A DNA stretch of 64,000 nucleotides from Barrientosiimonas humi (lineage in GTDB: Bacteria; Actinomycetota; Actinomycetes; Actinomycetales; Dermatophilaceae). The position numbers and the translations under genes were made by a program. Location of the stretch: the NCBI RefSeq assembly GCF_006716095.1, contig NZ_VFOK01000001.1, positions 124,001-188,000 of the forward strand. Direction: 5' to 3'. Below, one piece after another: positions 8,411 through 16,583 of the stretch (position 1 is the stretch's first letter; every line of letters begins with the position of its first letter). A model generated the notes under the pieces. The model was given only the letters and a program-made list of their open reading frames with translations. It ran no database searches and had not been told where the DNA came from.

Positions 8411-9565
8411 CTACCCCTGATTCTGCCACCCGGGCATGGCCGCGATCGCCGCGCGGTCGGGCTTGCCCGGGCCGCGCGCGGGGATGGCGTCGAGCACGAG
8501 CAGGCGGGTGGGGAGGGCGTACGCCGGCAGCAGCTCGCGCAGGCCGGCCCGGACCTCCTCGAGGGTCGGCTCCGGGGAGGCGACCACCGCGAGGCTGACC
8601 GCCTGCCCCCAGCGCTCGTGCGGTGTCGCGACCGCGACGGCGTCGCGCACCCCGGGCAGCCCGAGGGCCGCCTCCTCGACCAGGCGGGGGGCGACCTTCA
8701 GGCCGCCGGTGGTGATGAGGTCGTCGCGGCGTCCGACCACGTGCAGCACCCCGTCGCGCAGCTCGCCGACGTCGTCGGTCCAGAAGCGGCGGGCGCCGGT
8801 GGTCGGGTCGGTGTCGAAAACCGCTGCGGTGCGGTCGGACTCGCCCAGATAGCCGGACGCCACGGTCGGCCCGGAGAGCCCCACGCGCCCGTCGTCGCCG
8901 ATCGTCACGGCGGTGTCCTCGAGCGGCACCCCGTCGTAGACGCAGCCGCCCGCGGTCTCGCTCATGCCGTACGTCGTGCGCACCGCGACGCCCGCCGCGC
9001 GCGCCCGCTCCAGCAGCGCCGGTGCGGTGGCCGCGCCGCCGACGAGCACGCCGTCGAACGTGCCGAGCGCCTCGGTCGCCTCGGGGTCGTCGAGCACGGT
9101 CGCGAGCTGCGTCGGCACGAGCGAGGTGTAGCGCCGCACCGGCGGCGCCCACGCGAGCGCGTCGACCAGGTCCGCGGTGCGGAAGCCGTCGATCATGTTG
9201 AGCAGCAACGGTGCTCGGCGCGCGGCAAGGGAGCGCAGGATCACCTGGGTGCCGGCGATGTGCTGCGCGGGCAGCGCCAGCAGCCACATGCCCTCGCCGC
9301 CGAGCCGGTCGTGCGTGGCGGTGCCGCTCGCGCGCAGCGCGGCCCGGGTGAGCATCGCGCGCTTGGGCGCGCCGGTCGACCCGGACGTGGACACGACCAG
9401 GCCGAGGTCGTCGGGCAGGTCGGCGTCGTCGGGGACGGCCGGCTCGGGGTCGCCGTCTTCGTAGGGGAGCAGGGCGGGGCCGTCGCCCTCGAGCATGGCG
9501 GCCAGCGCCTCGACGTACGCCGGCAGCCGGTCGGGCGCGACGGCGTACGGGCGGATGGGGGGCAC
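8411..9565 (-). CDS. menE: o-Succinylbenzoate-CoA ligase
   Basis: ANL-superfamily ligase that activates o-succinylbenzoate to its CoA thioester. Visible motifs are the phosphate-binding loop STSGSTGAPKRAML (family consensus has G where R occurs), the A5 region TYGMSETAGGC, the hinge GRRDDLITTGGLKV, and the C-terminal catalytic lysine in GPGKPDR. At about 384 residues it is compact for the superfamily, as MenE often is in actinobacteria. The GTG start at 9565 is chosen because a TACCCT hexamer (9572-9577, minus strand) sits 6 nt upstream. A longer reading from 9607 would overlap the divergent neighbour. Menaquinone genes menB and menC lie nearby. Confidence 0.92.
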   Translation of the reverse strand: MPPIRPYAVAPDRLPAYVEALAAMLEGDGPALLPYEDGDPEPAVPDDADLPDDLGLVVSTSGSTGAPKRAMLTRAALRASGTATHDRLGGEGMWLLALPAQHIAGTQVILRSLAARRAPLLLNMIDGFRTADLVDALAWAPPVRRYTSLVPTQLATVLDDPEATEALGTFDGVLVGGAATAPALLERARAAGVAVRTTYGMSETAGGCVYDGVPLEDTAVTIGDDGRVGLSGPTVASGYLGESDRTAAVFDTDPTTGARRFWTDDVGELRDGVLHVVGRRDDLITTGGLKVAPRLVEEAALGLPGVRDAVAVATPHERWGQAVSLAVVASPEPTLEEVRAGLRELLPAYALPTRLLVLDAIPARGPGKPDRAAIAAMPGWQNQG

Positions 9566-9597
9566 CCGGCCAGGGTAGGCCCGTGTTGAATGGCGCC
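9566..9597. promoter_or_regulatory. Compact divergent leaderless promoters for menE and the SDR gene
   Basis: Only 32 bp separate the two divergent start codons. A minus-strand TACCCT (9572-9577) is 6 nt from the menE GTG, and a plus-strand TTGAAT (9586-9591) is 6 nt from the SDR ATG. The two hexamers are 8 bp apart, so each promoter's upstream region would fall in the other gene's coding sequence, and simultaneous polymerase binding seems unlikely. This is a sequence inference; no transcript data are available. Confidence 0.5.
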
Positions 9598-10344
9598 ATG
9601 ACGGCACGTCCCCTGGCAGTGGTGACCGGCGCGAGCAGCGGCATCGGACGGGCGAGCGCCCGCCGACTGGCCGCCGAGGGTTTCGAGGTGATCTGCGCGG
9701 CGCGGCGCACCGAGCGCGTCGAGGAGCTGGCCGCCGAGATCGACGGCCGCGCGGTGACCTGCGACGTGACGAAGGCCGACGACGTGGCGGCGCTCGCGCG
9801 CGAGGTCGGCGACCGGCTCGACGTGCTCGTCGCCAACGCCGGGGGAGCGCTCGGCACCGAGCCGGTGGTCGAGGCCGACCTCGACGAGTGGCGAACGATG
9901 TACGACACCAACGTGATCGGCGTCGCGCGCTGCGTGCAGGACCTCATGCCGGCGCTGGTCGCCGCCGAGGGCGAGGTCATCGTGATCGGGTCGGTCGCCG
10001 CGCACGTGTCGTACGAGGGTGGCGGCGGCTATGTCGCGGCCAAGCACGCGGTGCGCGCGATGGTCGGCTCGCTGCGGCTGGAGATGTTCGACCAGCCGGT
10101 GCGCGTGTGCGAGATCGACCCGGGGATGGTGGCCTCCGACGAGTTCGCGCTGGTGCGCTTCCACGGCGACGCCGAGAAGGCCGCCGCGGTCTACGCCGGT
10201 GTGGTCGACCCGCTGACCCAGGAGGACATCGCCGAGTGCGTGGCGTTCGTCGCCACCCGCCCCAAGCACGTCAACATCGACTCGATGGTGGTGCGCCCGC
10301 GCGCGCAGGCGGCGCAGCACAAGATCCACCGGGTGTCGCCCTGA
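9598..10344 (+). CDS. SDR family NAD(P)-dependent oxidoreductase
   Basis: 248-residue classical short-chain dehydrogenase/reductase. The cofactor-binding glycine motif TGASSGIG is at about residues 11-18, the structural VANAGG near 79-84, and the catalytic serine in VIGSVAAH. The YVAAK pair gives the active-site tyrosine and lysine near residue 145. An arginine pair after beta-2 (CAARRTERV) suggests NADP preference. The substrate is unknown. YdfG-like serine/3-hydroxypropionate dehydrogenases are the nearest familiar class, but the assignment is not firm. It is transcribed away from menE and converges on menB. Confidence 0.9.
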   Translation: MTARPLAVVTGASSGIGRASARRLAAEGFEVICAARRTERVEELAAEIDGRAVTCDVTKADDVAALAREVGDRLDVLVANAGGALGTEPVVEADLDEWRTMYDTNVIGVARCVQDLMPALVAAEGEVIVIGSVAAHVSYEGGGGYVAAKHAVRAMVGSLRLEMFDQPVRVCEIDPGMVASDEFALVRFHGDAEKAAAVYAGVVDPLTQEDIAECVAFVATRPKHVNIDSMVVRPRAQAAQHKIHRVSP

Positions 10345-10423
10345 GAAGGCAGTTCACGCCGGTCCGCGCGATCGGGGCACCGTCTGCGGGGCCTGGCGCG
10401 AGGCCCGGCCGCGAACTGCCTTC
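10345..10423. terminator. Long-loop inverted repeat between convergent SDR and menB genes
   Basis: Perfect 11-bp inverted repeat: GAAGGCAGTTC at 10345-10355 and GAACTGCCTTC at 10413-10423, separated by 57 bp that themselves contain GC-rich pairing segments. It starts one base after the SDR stop and ends 12 bp before the menB stop, so it fits a bidirectional terminator or a palindromic intergenic element. There is no U-tract, as usual for high-GC actinobacteria. Confidence 0.55.
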
Positions 10424-10435
10424 GCGCAGCGACGC

Positions 10436-11374
10436 TCAGAAGTACCAGGGGAACGGGGACCAGTCGGGGTCGCGCTTCTGCAGGAACTGGTCGCGTCCCT
10501 CGACGGCCTCGTCGGTCATGTACGCCAGCCGCGTCGCCTCGCCCGCGAACACCTGCTGCCCCATCAGGCCGTCGTCGGTGAGGTTGAACGCGAACTTCAG
10601 CATCCGCTGCGCCTGCGGGCTCTTGCCCATGATCTCGCGGGCGACCTGCAGCGCCTCGGCCTCGAGCTCGGCGTGGTCGGCGACGATGTTGACCGCGCCC
10701 ATCCGGTGCATGTCCTCGGCGGTGTACGTCCGCCCCAGGAAGAAGATCTCGCGGGCGAACTTCTGGCCCACCATCTTGGCGAGGTAGGCCGAGCCGTAGC
10801 CCGCGTCGAACGAGCCCACGTCGGCGTCGGTCTGCTTGAACCGGGCGTGCTCGCGGCTCGCGATCGTCAGGTCGCACACGACGTGCAGGCTGTGCCCGCC
10901 GCCGGCCGCCCACCCGGGCACGACCGCGACGACGACCTTGGGCATGGTGCGGATCAGCCGCTGCACCTCCAGGACGTGCAGCCGCCCGCCCTCGGCCTTG
11001 ACCCGTCGCTCGTCGACGGACTCGGCGGTGTCGCCGTCGGCGTACTGATAGCCGCTGCGCCCGCGGATGCGCTGGTCACCGCCGGAGCAGAACGACCACT
11101 TGCCGGCCGCGCCGGTGCCCTCGGGGCCGGGCCCGTTGCCGGTGAGCAGCACGCAGCCGACGTCGGGGGTGCGCCGCGCGTGGTCGAGCACGCGATAGAG
11201 CTCGTCGACGGTGTGCGGCCGGAACGCGTTGAGCACCTCGGGCCGGTCGAACGCCACCCGCACGCACCCCACGTCGACCGCGCGGTGGTAGGTGATGTCG
11301 GTGAGGTCCTCGAACCCGGGCACGGGCGCCCAGTCGTCGGGCCGGAACGGGTTGGCGGTGGTCTGCTCGCTCAC
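10436..11374 (-). CDS. menB: 1,4-dihydroxy-2-naphthoyl-CoA synthase
   Basis: Crotonase-fold enzyme that cyclises o-succinylbenzoyl-CoA. The 312-residue length is normal for actinobacterial MenB. Distinguishing features are FCSGGDQRIRGRSGYQY (oxyanion region and the flexible loop typical of MenB rather than other crotonases), VAVVPGWAAGGGHSLHVVCDLTIAS, and DVGSFDAGYGSAYLAK with the catalytic aspartate and tyrosine. It ends with the family's conserved DWSPFPWYF. I start at GTG 11374 because TAACAT (11382-11387, minus strand) lies 7 nt upstream; extending further would run into the metB riboswitch region. The reaction follows MenE, encoded nearby. Confidence 0.96.
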   Translation of the reverse strand: MSEQTTANPFRPDDWAPVPGFEDLTDITYHRAVDVGCVRVAFDRPEVLNAFRPHTVDELYRVLDHARRTPDVGCVLLTGNGPGPEGTGAAGKWSFCSGGDQRIRGRSGYQYADGDTAESVDERRVKAEGGRLHVLEVQRLIRTMPKVVVAVVPGWAAGGGHSLHVVCDLTIASREHARFKQTDADVGSFDAGYGSAYLAKMVGQKFAREIFFLGRTYTAEDMHRMGAVNIVADHAELEAEALQVAREIMGKSPQAQRMLKFAFNLTDDGLMGQQVFAGEATRLAYMTDEAVEGRDQFLQKRDPDWSPFPWYF

Positions 11375-11468
11375 CTGCGTGATGTTAGGCGTACGTCCGT
11401 CGCGGCTCACCCAGCGGACGGTGCCGGACACGGCGGCGCCGGGTCGGTTAACGTGGCGCGCGCAACAT

Positions 11469-11581
11469 CCATCAAGACCGGCTGAGGGACAGGCCCGTTG
11501 ACGCCGGGGCAGCCTTCCGCGAGGCAACTCGCGGAAAAGGTGCCAAGTCCTGCGGCGGCCCTCGGGCCAGCCGGAAGATGG
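11469..11581 (+). promoter_or_regulatory. SAM riboswitch (S-box / SAM-I class) upstream of metB
   Basis: The segment shows S-box architecture. P1 pairs CCATC (11469-11473) with GATGG (11577-11581). The kink-turn core GAGGGACAGGCCC lies near 11484-11496. P3 is a perfect 9-bp stem, TTCCGCGAG (11515-11523) with CTCGCGGAA (11528-11536), closed by a GCAA loop. The conserved GGTGCCAAGTCC follows, then a P4 hairpin, then P1 closes. A candidate -10 TAACGT is at 11449-11454. It should lower metB expression when S-adenosylmethionine is abundant. SAM-I versus a close variant class needs a covariance model. Confidence 0.88.
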
Positions 11582-11620
11582 AGCGTCGCAGACGTCTGAC
11601 CAGGCGCCGGTGACGCGCAG

Positions 11621-11658
11621 CCTCCGGTCCGCATGGCTGGCCACCTGTGACCAGGAGG
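11621..11658 (+). promoter_or_regulatory. Ribosome-site sequestering hairpin, riboswitch expression platform
   Basis: CCTCCGGTC at 11621-11629 can pair with GACC-A-GGAGG at 11649-11658, leaving one bulged A (11653). The 3' arm contains the AGGAGG ribosome binding site of metB, 5 nt before its ATG. The position just after the SAM aptamer suggests translational control: ligand binding would favour this hairpin and hide the ribosome site. No intrinsic terminator with a U-run is visible between aptamer and gene. Confidence 0.65.
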
Positions 11659-11663
11659 ACACC

Positions 11664-12842
11664 ATGACTGACATCTCCCGCCTCACCCGCGGACTCACCA
11701 CCGGCATCAACGCCGACCCCACCCACGGCGCCGTCGTGCCGCCGCTGCACCTCACGAGCACCTTCAGCTTCAGCGGGTTCGGCGAGTGCGGGCAGTATGA
11801 CTACACCCGCTCGGGCAACCCCACCCGCGACCTCCTCGGCGAGGCGCTGGCCACGCTCGAGGGCGGGTTCGGCGGCACCATCACCTCGACCGGGATGTCC
11901 GCGATCGCGCTGTGCACGACCGCGCTGCTCGCGCCCGGCGACACGATCGTCGTGCCGCACGACTGTTACGGCGGCAGCTGGCGACTGTTCGACTCGCTGT
12001 CGACGAAGGGCCAGTTCCGTTGTCGCACAGTGGATCTCACCGATCCTGACGCGCTCGCCGAGGCGCTGCGCGAGCGCCCGAAGGTGGTGTGGGTCGAGAC
12101 GCCGTCCAACCCGCTGCTGCGCCTCACCGACGTGCGCGCGGTGGCCGACGCCGCCCACGCGGCCGGCGCGCTCGTGGTCGCCGACAACACGTTCCTGTCG
12201 CCGCTGCTGCAGCGACCGATCGAGCTGGGCGCCGACGTGGTCGTGCACTCGACGACGAAGTACATCAACGGGCACAGCGACGTCGTCGGCGGCGCGGTCG
12301 TGGCGGCCACGCCCGAGCTGCACGAGGAGCTGGCCTACTGGGGCAACGTGCTCGGCGTCACCGGCAGCCCGTTCGACTCCTACCTCGCGCTGCGCGGGCT
12401 GCGCACCCTGCACGTGCGGCTGCGCGCTCACCAGGACAACGCCCGCGCCCTCGTCGACGCCGCGCTCGACCACCCGGCCGTCGCGCGGGTGCACTACCCC
12501 GGGCTCGCCGACCACCCGGGCCACGACATCGCCGCGCGGCAGCAGGACGGCTTCGGCGCGATGCTGTCGGTCGAGCTGCGCGGCGGGGAGGAGGCGGTGC
12601 GCGCGTTCGTCGACGGGCTGCACTGCTTCACCCTGGCCGAGTCGCTCGGCGGCACCGAGAGCCTGGTCGCCCACCCCGCCACGATGACCCACGCGTCGAT
12701 GAGTCCCGAGGCGCGCGCGGTCGCCGGCATCGGCGACGGGCTGCTGCGCTTCTCGGTGGGCATCGAGGCCCCGGAGGACCTGGTCGCCGACCTGCGCGCC
12801 GCGCTCGACCGCGCGGAGGCGCGCACCCCCGTGGCCGTCTGA
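11664..12842 (+). CDS. metB: Cystathionine gamma-synthase / Cys-Met metabolism PLP enzyme
   Basis: 392-residue Cys/Met-metabolism PLP enzyme. The PLP lysine is in HSTTKYINGHSD (about K199), with YTRSGNPTRDLLGEALATLEGG at the N-terminus, the VWVETPSNPLLRLTD segment and DNTF for PLP-ring stacking. The C-terminal ESLGGTESLVAHPATMTHAS is typical of cystathionine gamma-synthase and gamma-lyase. The SAM riboswitch in front argues for methionine biosynthesis, so gamma-synthase is preferred over gamma-lyase, although sequence alone separates these poorly. ATG 11664 follows a strong AGGAGG. A longer in-frame reading from 11610 would start inside the riboswitch leader and is rejected. Confidence 0.92.
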   Translation: MTDISRLTRGLTTGINADPTHGAVVPPLHLTSTFSFSGFGECGQYDYTRSGNPTRDLLGEALATLEGGFGGTITSTGMSAIALCTTALLAPGDTIVVPHDCYGGSWRLFDSLSTKGQFRCRTVDLTDPDALAEALRERPKVVWVETPSNPLLRLTDVRAVADAAHAAGALVVADNTFLSPLLQRPIELGADVVVHSTTKYINGHSDVVGGAVVAATPELHEELAYWGNVLGVTGSPFDSYLALRGLRTLHVRLRAHQDNARALVDAALDHPAVARVHYPGLADHPGHDIAARQQDGFGAMLSVELRGGEEAVRAFVDGLHCFTLAESLGGTESLVAHPATMTHASMSPEARAVAGIGDGLLRFSVGIEAPEDLVADLRAALDRAEARTPVAV

Positions 12843-12873
12843 GGTGGTCGGCCCGGGTTCCTAGACTCGGGTC

Positions 12874-13368
12874 ATGCCGATCCCGGAGTACGTCGCCGAC
12901 CTGCGCGAGCACGTCGGCACCCGACTGCTGTGGTTGCCGGGGACGTCGGCGTACGTCCTGCGCCAGGTCGACGGGCGCCAGCAGGTGCTGCTGGTGCGCC
13001 GCTCCGACAACGGCCTGTGGACGCCCGTCACCGGGATCTGCGACCCGGGCGAGGAGCCCGACGTCACCGCCGAGCGCGAGGTGCTCGAGGAGACGTGCGT
13101 GCAGGTCGAGGTCGAGCGGCTGCTCGCCGTGTCGTCGCTGATCCCGATGGAGTACCCCAACGGCGACCGCTGCCAGTACCTCGACCACGCGTTCCGCTGC
13201 CGCTGGGTCGCGGGGGAGCCGCGGGTCGGTGACGAGGAGTCCAGCGACGTGCGCTGGTTCGACGTCACCGACCTGCCGCCGCTGCTCCCGCGGTTCGAGC
13301 GCCAGCTCGCGATGGCCCTCGCGGACGACGGTCCGGTGCTGTTCGGCAAGGCGCAGCGGGTCCGATGA
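12874..13368 (+). CDS. NUDIX hydrolase
   Basis: 164-residue NUDIX-fold pyrophosphohydrolase. The NUDIX box at about residues 55-77 reads G(5)E(7)REVLEE, with the catalytic REVLEE intact. The position that is usually glycine after EEx is cysteine (EETCV), a tolerated departure. The substrate is not predictable; small actinobacterial relatives are commonly housecleaning or ADP-ribose/NDP-sugar hydrolases. A TAGACT hexamer (12862-12867) lies 6 nt before the ATG, indicating a leaderless transcript. The stop codon overlaps the menC ATG (ATGA), so this gene and menC form one translationally coupled unit, although no functional link is obvious. Confidence 0.9.
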   Translation: MPIPEYVADLREHVGTRLLWLPGTSAYVLRQVDGRQQVLLVRRSDNGLWTPVTGICDPGEEPDVTAEREVLEETCVQVEVERLLAVSSLIPMEYPNGDRCQYLDHAFRCRWVAGEPRVGDEESSDVRWFDVTDLPPLLPRFERQLAMALADDGPVLFGKAQRVR

Positions 13369-14366
13369 GCGTCTTCGACGTCGAGCAGCTGGTCCTCGGC
13401 ATGCGGGTGGTGCAGCTGCCGCTGCGCACCCGCTTCCGAGGCGTCACCGAGCGCGAGATTGCCCTGTTCCCAGGGCCTTTCGGCTGGGGCGAGTTCGGCC
13501 CGTTCCTGGAGTACGCCCCCGCCGAGTCGTCCCGCTGGCTCGCCTCGGCCATCGAGGCGGCCCACGTCGGCTGGCCCGAGCCGGTGCGCGGGTCGGTGCA
13601 GGTCAACGCCACGGTGCCCGCGGTCGCGGCGGGGGAGGTGGCCGGGGTGCTCGCGCGCTACGACGGCACCCGGACGGCCAAGGTGAAGGTGGCCGAGCCC
13701 GGTCAGCGCCTGTCCGACGACCTCGACCGGGTGGCCGCGGTGCGCGAGGCGATGGGGCCCGACGCGCGCATCCGGGTCGACGCGAACGGCGGCTGGAGCG
13801 TGGAGCAGGCGACCGACGCGCTGGGGCGGCTGGCGGCCTACGGGCTGGAGTACGCCGAGCAGCCGTGCGCCACCGTCGAGGAGCTGCGCGACCTGCGAAT
13901 CACCTTGGCCCGCAACGGCATCGACGTGCCCGTGGCCGCGGACGAGTCGATCCGCAAGGCCGAGGACCCGCTGCGCGTGGCCCGGCTCGAGGCCGCCGAC
14001 GTGATCGTCGTCAAGGTCGCACCGCTCGGCGGCGTGCGGCGCGCGCTCGACGTGGTCGCCGAGACCGGGCTGCCTGCCGTCGTCTCGAGCGCGCTGGACA
14101 GCTCGGTCGGCATCCGCGCGGGCCTCGCTCTCGCCGCCGCGCTGCCCCGCCTCGACCACGCCTGCGGCCTCGCGACGCTCGGCCTGTTCGACGGCGATGT
14201 GGTCACCGAAAGCCTTGTGCCGCAAGGGGGTTCGATCTCCCTGCGCTCGGTCGAGCCCGACCCGGAGCTGCTCGATCGCTGGGCCGCACCCGACCACAGG
14301 CGAGCGTGGTGGGCGGACCGGGTGCGGGCGGCGTACGCCCTGCTCCCGCATTTCGTGCACAGGTGA
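13365..14366 (+). CDS. menC: o-Succinylbenzoate synthase
   Basis: Enolase-superfamily dehydratase producing o-succinylbenzoate from SHCHC. The catalytic KxK motif is in TAKVKVAE. The metal ligands are in RVDANGGW, EYAEQP and AADESI, and the second acid/base lysine is in VVKVAPLGG. The 333-residue length is normal. The ATG overlaps the NUDIX stop. The last codons (His-Phe-Val-His-Arg-stop) are written by the left arm of a palindromic repeat (14346-14377), so the natural C-terminus has apparently been replaced or extended by repeat sequence. The partner genes menE, menB and menA are just upstream. Confidence 0.93.
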   Translation: MSVFDVEQLVLGMRVVQLPLRTRFRGVTEREIALFPGPFGWGEFGPFLEYAPAESSRWLASAIEAAHVGWPEPVRGSVQVNATVPAVAAGEVAGVLARYDGTRTAKVKVAEPGQRLSDDLDRVAAVREAMGPDARIRVDANGGWSVEQATDALGRLAAYGLEYAEQPCATVEELRDLRITLARNGIDVPVAADESIRKAEDPLRVARLEAADVIVVKVAPLGGVRRALDVVAETGLPAVVSSALDSSVGIRAGLALAAALPRLDHACGLATLGLFDGDVVTESLVPQGGSISLRSVEPDPELLDRWAAPDHRRAWWADRVRAAYALLPHFVHR

Positions 14367-14442
14367 ACGAAATGCGGAGCGGGCCCCCGGGATTCCGCAG
14401 CTTCCCGCTGCATTTCGTGCGCTGGTGAACGAAATGCAGCGG
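14346..14442. repeat. Two long palindromes of repeat family A
   Basis: Unit 1 (14346-14377) is a near-perfect palindrome: arm CCGCATTTCGTGCAC, centre AG, arm GTGAACGAAATGCGG. Unit 2 (14405-14442) has 18-bp arms beginning CCGCTGCATTTCGTG and ending GAACGAAATGCAGCGG. The units start 59 bp apart. They sit between convergent menC and the metal ATPase gene; unit 1 contains the menC stop codon. They share the CATTTCGT...GTGAACG core with the copies at 7043-7134. Confidence 0.85.
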
Positions 14443-14476
14443 ACCCCGGACCCCGGACCCGGTCCGCCCGGGTCCG

Positions 14477-16507
14477 TCACTTCGCCGGCGCGGCCTCGTG
14501 CTCGATGCCCTCGTGCTCGCGCCCCACGCGGAAGCGCAGCAGGGTGAGGGCGCTCAGCACGACGATGATCGTCGAGCCCTCGTGCACGAACACCGCCGGC
14601 CCGATGCCCAGCCCCATCAGCGTCACCGGCACCAGGACCGCGACGATCGCGAGGCTGAAGATCAGGTTGCGCCGGATGACCTGGCTGGTCCGCCGGGCCA
14701 GCGCGACCGCGAACGGCACGCGCCCGAGGTCGTCCGACATCAGCGCCACGTCGGCGGTCTCGAGGGCGACGGCCGAGCCCGCCGTGCCCATCGCCACCCC
14801 GACCGTCGCGCTCGCCATGGCCGGCGCGTCGTTGACGCCGTCGCCGAGCATCGCGGTGCGCGTGCCCGACTGGGTCAGCGCGCCGACCGTGGCGACCTTG
14901 TCCTCGGGCATCAGCCCGCCGCGCACCTCGTCCATGCCGACGCTGCGGCCGACCACGTCGGCGACCCGCTGGTGGTCGCCGGAGATCATCACCATGCGCT
15001 CGACACCTGCGTCGCGCAGCGACTGCACCACCGGCGCGGACTCGCCGCGCTGGGTGTCCATCAGCCCGAGCACGCCGAGCACCCGGTCGTCGGTCGCGAC
15101 GACCATGATCGTGCGGCCGCCCTCCTGCAACCGCTGTACGTCCTCGCGCACCCGGGCGGGCAGCTCGTCCCCGACCAGGGCCGGGCTGCCGATCGCGACG
15201 CTGCGGCCGTCGAGCACCGCCCGCACGCCCTTGCCGGTCACCGACTGCACGTCCGTCGCCTCCGGGGCGGGGCCCTCCGGGCGCAGGTCGCGGACCACCG
15301 CGGCGGCGAGCGGGTGGTCGCTCAGCCGCTCGACGGCGTACGCCGTGGTGCGCAGCTCCTCCTCGGAGACGCCGGGGGCGGCGACGACGTCGGTCACCCG
15401 CGGGCGGCCCCAGGTGAGGGTGCCGGTCTTGTCGAAGCAGATGGCCTGCACGCGGCCGAGGTTCTCCAGCGGGCCGCCGCCCTTGACGAGCACGCCGGCG
15501 CGGGCCGCGCGGGCGACGCCGGCCAGCACCGCGCTCGGGGTCGCGATGGCGAGGGCGCACGGGCTCGCCGCGACGAGCACGACCATCGCGCGGTAGAAGC
15601 TGTCGGCCGTCGGCTCGGTCAGCACGAAGGTGCCGAAGAGGAAGACGCCGATGACGAACAGCACCACGCCGGGGACGTAGAAGATCTGGAAGCGGTCGAG
15701 GAACTGCTGCGTCGGCGACTTGTGCGAGTCGGCCTCGCGCACCAGCTGCACGACGCGCGCCAGCGTGGAGTCCTCGGCGCGGCGGGTGACGACGACCTCG
15801 ATCGCGCCGGGGCCGTTGATCGTGCCGGCGTAGACGGTGCTCGCGGCCTCGACCGTGGCGGGCACCCGCTGCGCCAGCTCGGGGTCGTCGACCGGCCACT
15901 TGTCCACCGGCACGCTCTCGCCGGTGACCGACGCCTGGTCGACGGAGGTGGTGCCCGTGAGCACGAAGCCGTCGGCGGCGATCCGCTCGTTGGGCCGGAT
16001 GACGGCGACGTCGCCGAGCGCCAGCTCCTCGACCGGGACCTCGGTGACGGTCTCGCCGCGGCGCACCCGGGCGACGCGCGGGGTCAGCTCGGCGAGCGCC
16101 TCGATGGACGACTTCGCCTTGGCCATCGCGACCTCCTCGAGCGCGTGGCCGAGGCTGAAGAGGAACAGCAGCACGGCGCCCTCGGCGAAGCGGCCGATCG
16201 CGGCGGCGCCGACGGCCGCGACGAGCATCAGGAAGTCCACCTCGAAGCGGCCACGACGCACGGTCATGATCGCCTCGCGGAGGGTGAAGAAGCCACCGAA
16301 GAAGTAGGTGGCGAGGAAGGCGGCCAGGGCCGGCCCCGGCGCGTCGGCGACGTACTCCAGGAGCATGCCGACGACGTACGTCACGCCGGAGGCGATCGCG
16401 AACCACAGCTCGGCGCGCTCGCCGAGGAAGCCGTGGGAGTGGTCGTGGTCGTCGGTCTTGCCGGGTGGTGGTCCGGTCGTCTGCGAGGTGCTGTCGGTGG
16501 CGTTCAT
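14477..16507 (-). CDS. Heavy metal translocating P-type ATPase (Zn/Cd/Pb/Co-type)
   Basis: 676-residue P1B-type ATPase that exports soft divalent metals using ATP. The phosphorylated aspartate is in DKTGTLT (about D359), the membrane metal-site motif is SPCALA, the class motif is HP in SDHPLAAAVV, and the hinge is GDGVNDAPA. There is no N-terminal HMA domain; instead a His/Asp-rich stretch (DDHDHSHG) near residue 20 may collect metal. SPC with this architecture points to Zn, Cd, Pb or Co rather than Cu. It is divergent from an ArsR-family sensor with a dyad between them. ATG 16507 is used; ATGs at 16522, 16525 and 16543 are in frame but the last falls inside the operator. Confidence 0.93.
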   Translation of the reverse strand: MNATDSTSQTTGPPPGKTDDHDHSHGFLGERAELWFAIASGVTYVVGMLLEYVADAPGPALAAFLATYFFGGFFTLREAIMTVRRGRFEVDFLMLVAAVGAAAIGRFAEGAVLLFLFSLGHALEEVAMAKAKSSIEALAELTPRVARVRRGETVTEVPVEELALGDVAVIRPNERIAADGFVLTGTTSVDQASVTGESVPVDKWPVDDPELAQRVPATVEAASTVYAGTINGPGAIEVVVTRRAEDSTLARVVQLVREADSHKSPTQQFLDRFQIFYVPGVVLFVIGVFLFGTFVLTEPTADSFYRAMVVLVAASPCALAIATPSAVLAGVARAARAGVLVKGGGPLENLGRVQAICFDKTGTLTWGRPRVTDVVAAPGVSEEELRTTAYAVERLSDHPLAAAVVRDLRPEGPAPEATDVQSVTGKGVRAVLDGRSVAIGSPALVGDELPARVREDVQRLQEGGRTIMVVATDDRVLGVLGLMDTQRGESAPVVQSLRDAGVERMVMISGDHQRVADVVGRSVGMDEVRGGLMPEDKVATVGALTQSGTRTAMLGDGVNDAPAMASATVGVAMGTAGSAVALETADVALMSDDLGRVPFAVALARRTSQVIRRNLIFSLAIVAVLVPVTLMGLGIGPAVFVHEGSTIIVVLSALTLLRFRVGREHEGIEHEAAPAK

Positions 16508-16526
16508 GAGGCAACAACACATCATG

Positions 16527-16546
16527 ACATTGTGATTTGTCAATGT
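16527..16546. promoter_or_regulatory. ArsR/SmtB-type operator between metal ATPase and its sensor
   Basis: Inverted repeat ACATTG (16527-16532) and CAATGT (16541-16546) separated by 8 bp, the only AT-rich patch nearby. It lies 20 bp before the ATPase start on one side and 37 bp before the ArsR start on the other. It also contains a minus-strand TTGACA that could be the ATPase promoter's -35 element, so a bound repressor would block it. The arsR -10 is TATGCT at 16572-16577. The size and symmetry fit ArsR-family operators. Confidence 0.7.
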
Positions 16547-16583
16547 GTCGGGTCGGGCGAGTGCCGGTCGTTATGCTCCGCGG

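Noticed and set aside
11610-11663. Earlier start for metB
   Set aside because: It would place translation inside the riboswitch expression platform and bypass the strong AGGAGG before 11664.
12861-16520. Very long minus-strand open frame across NUDIX, menC and the ATPase
   Set aside because: It runs antisense to NUDIX and menC and out of frame with the ATPase; it arises from GC-rich codon bias.
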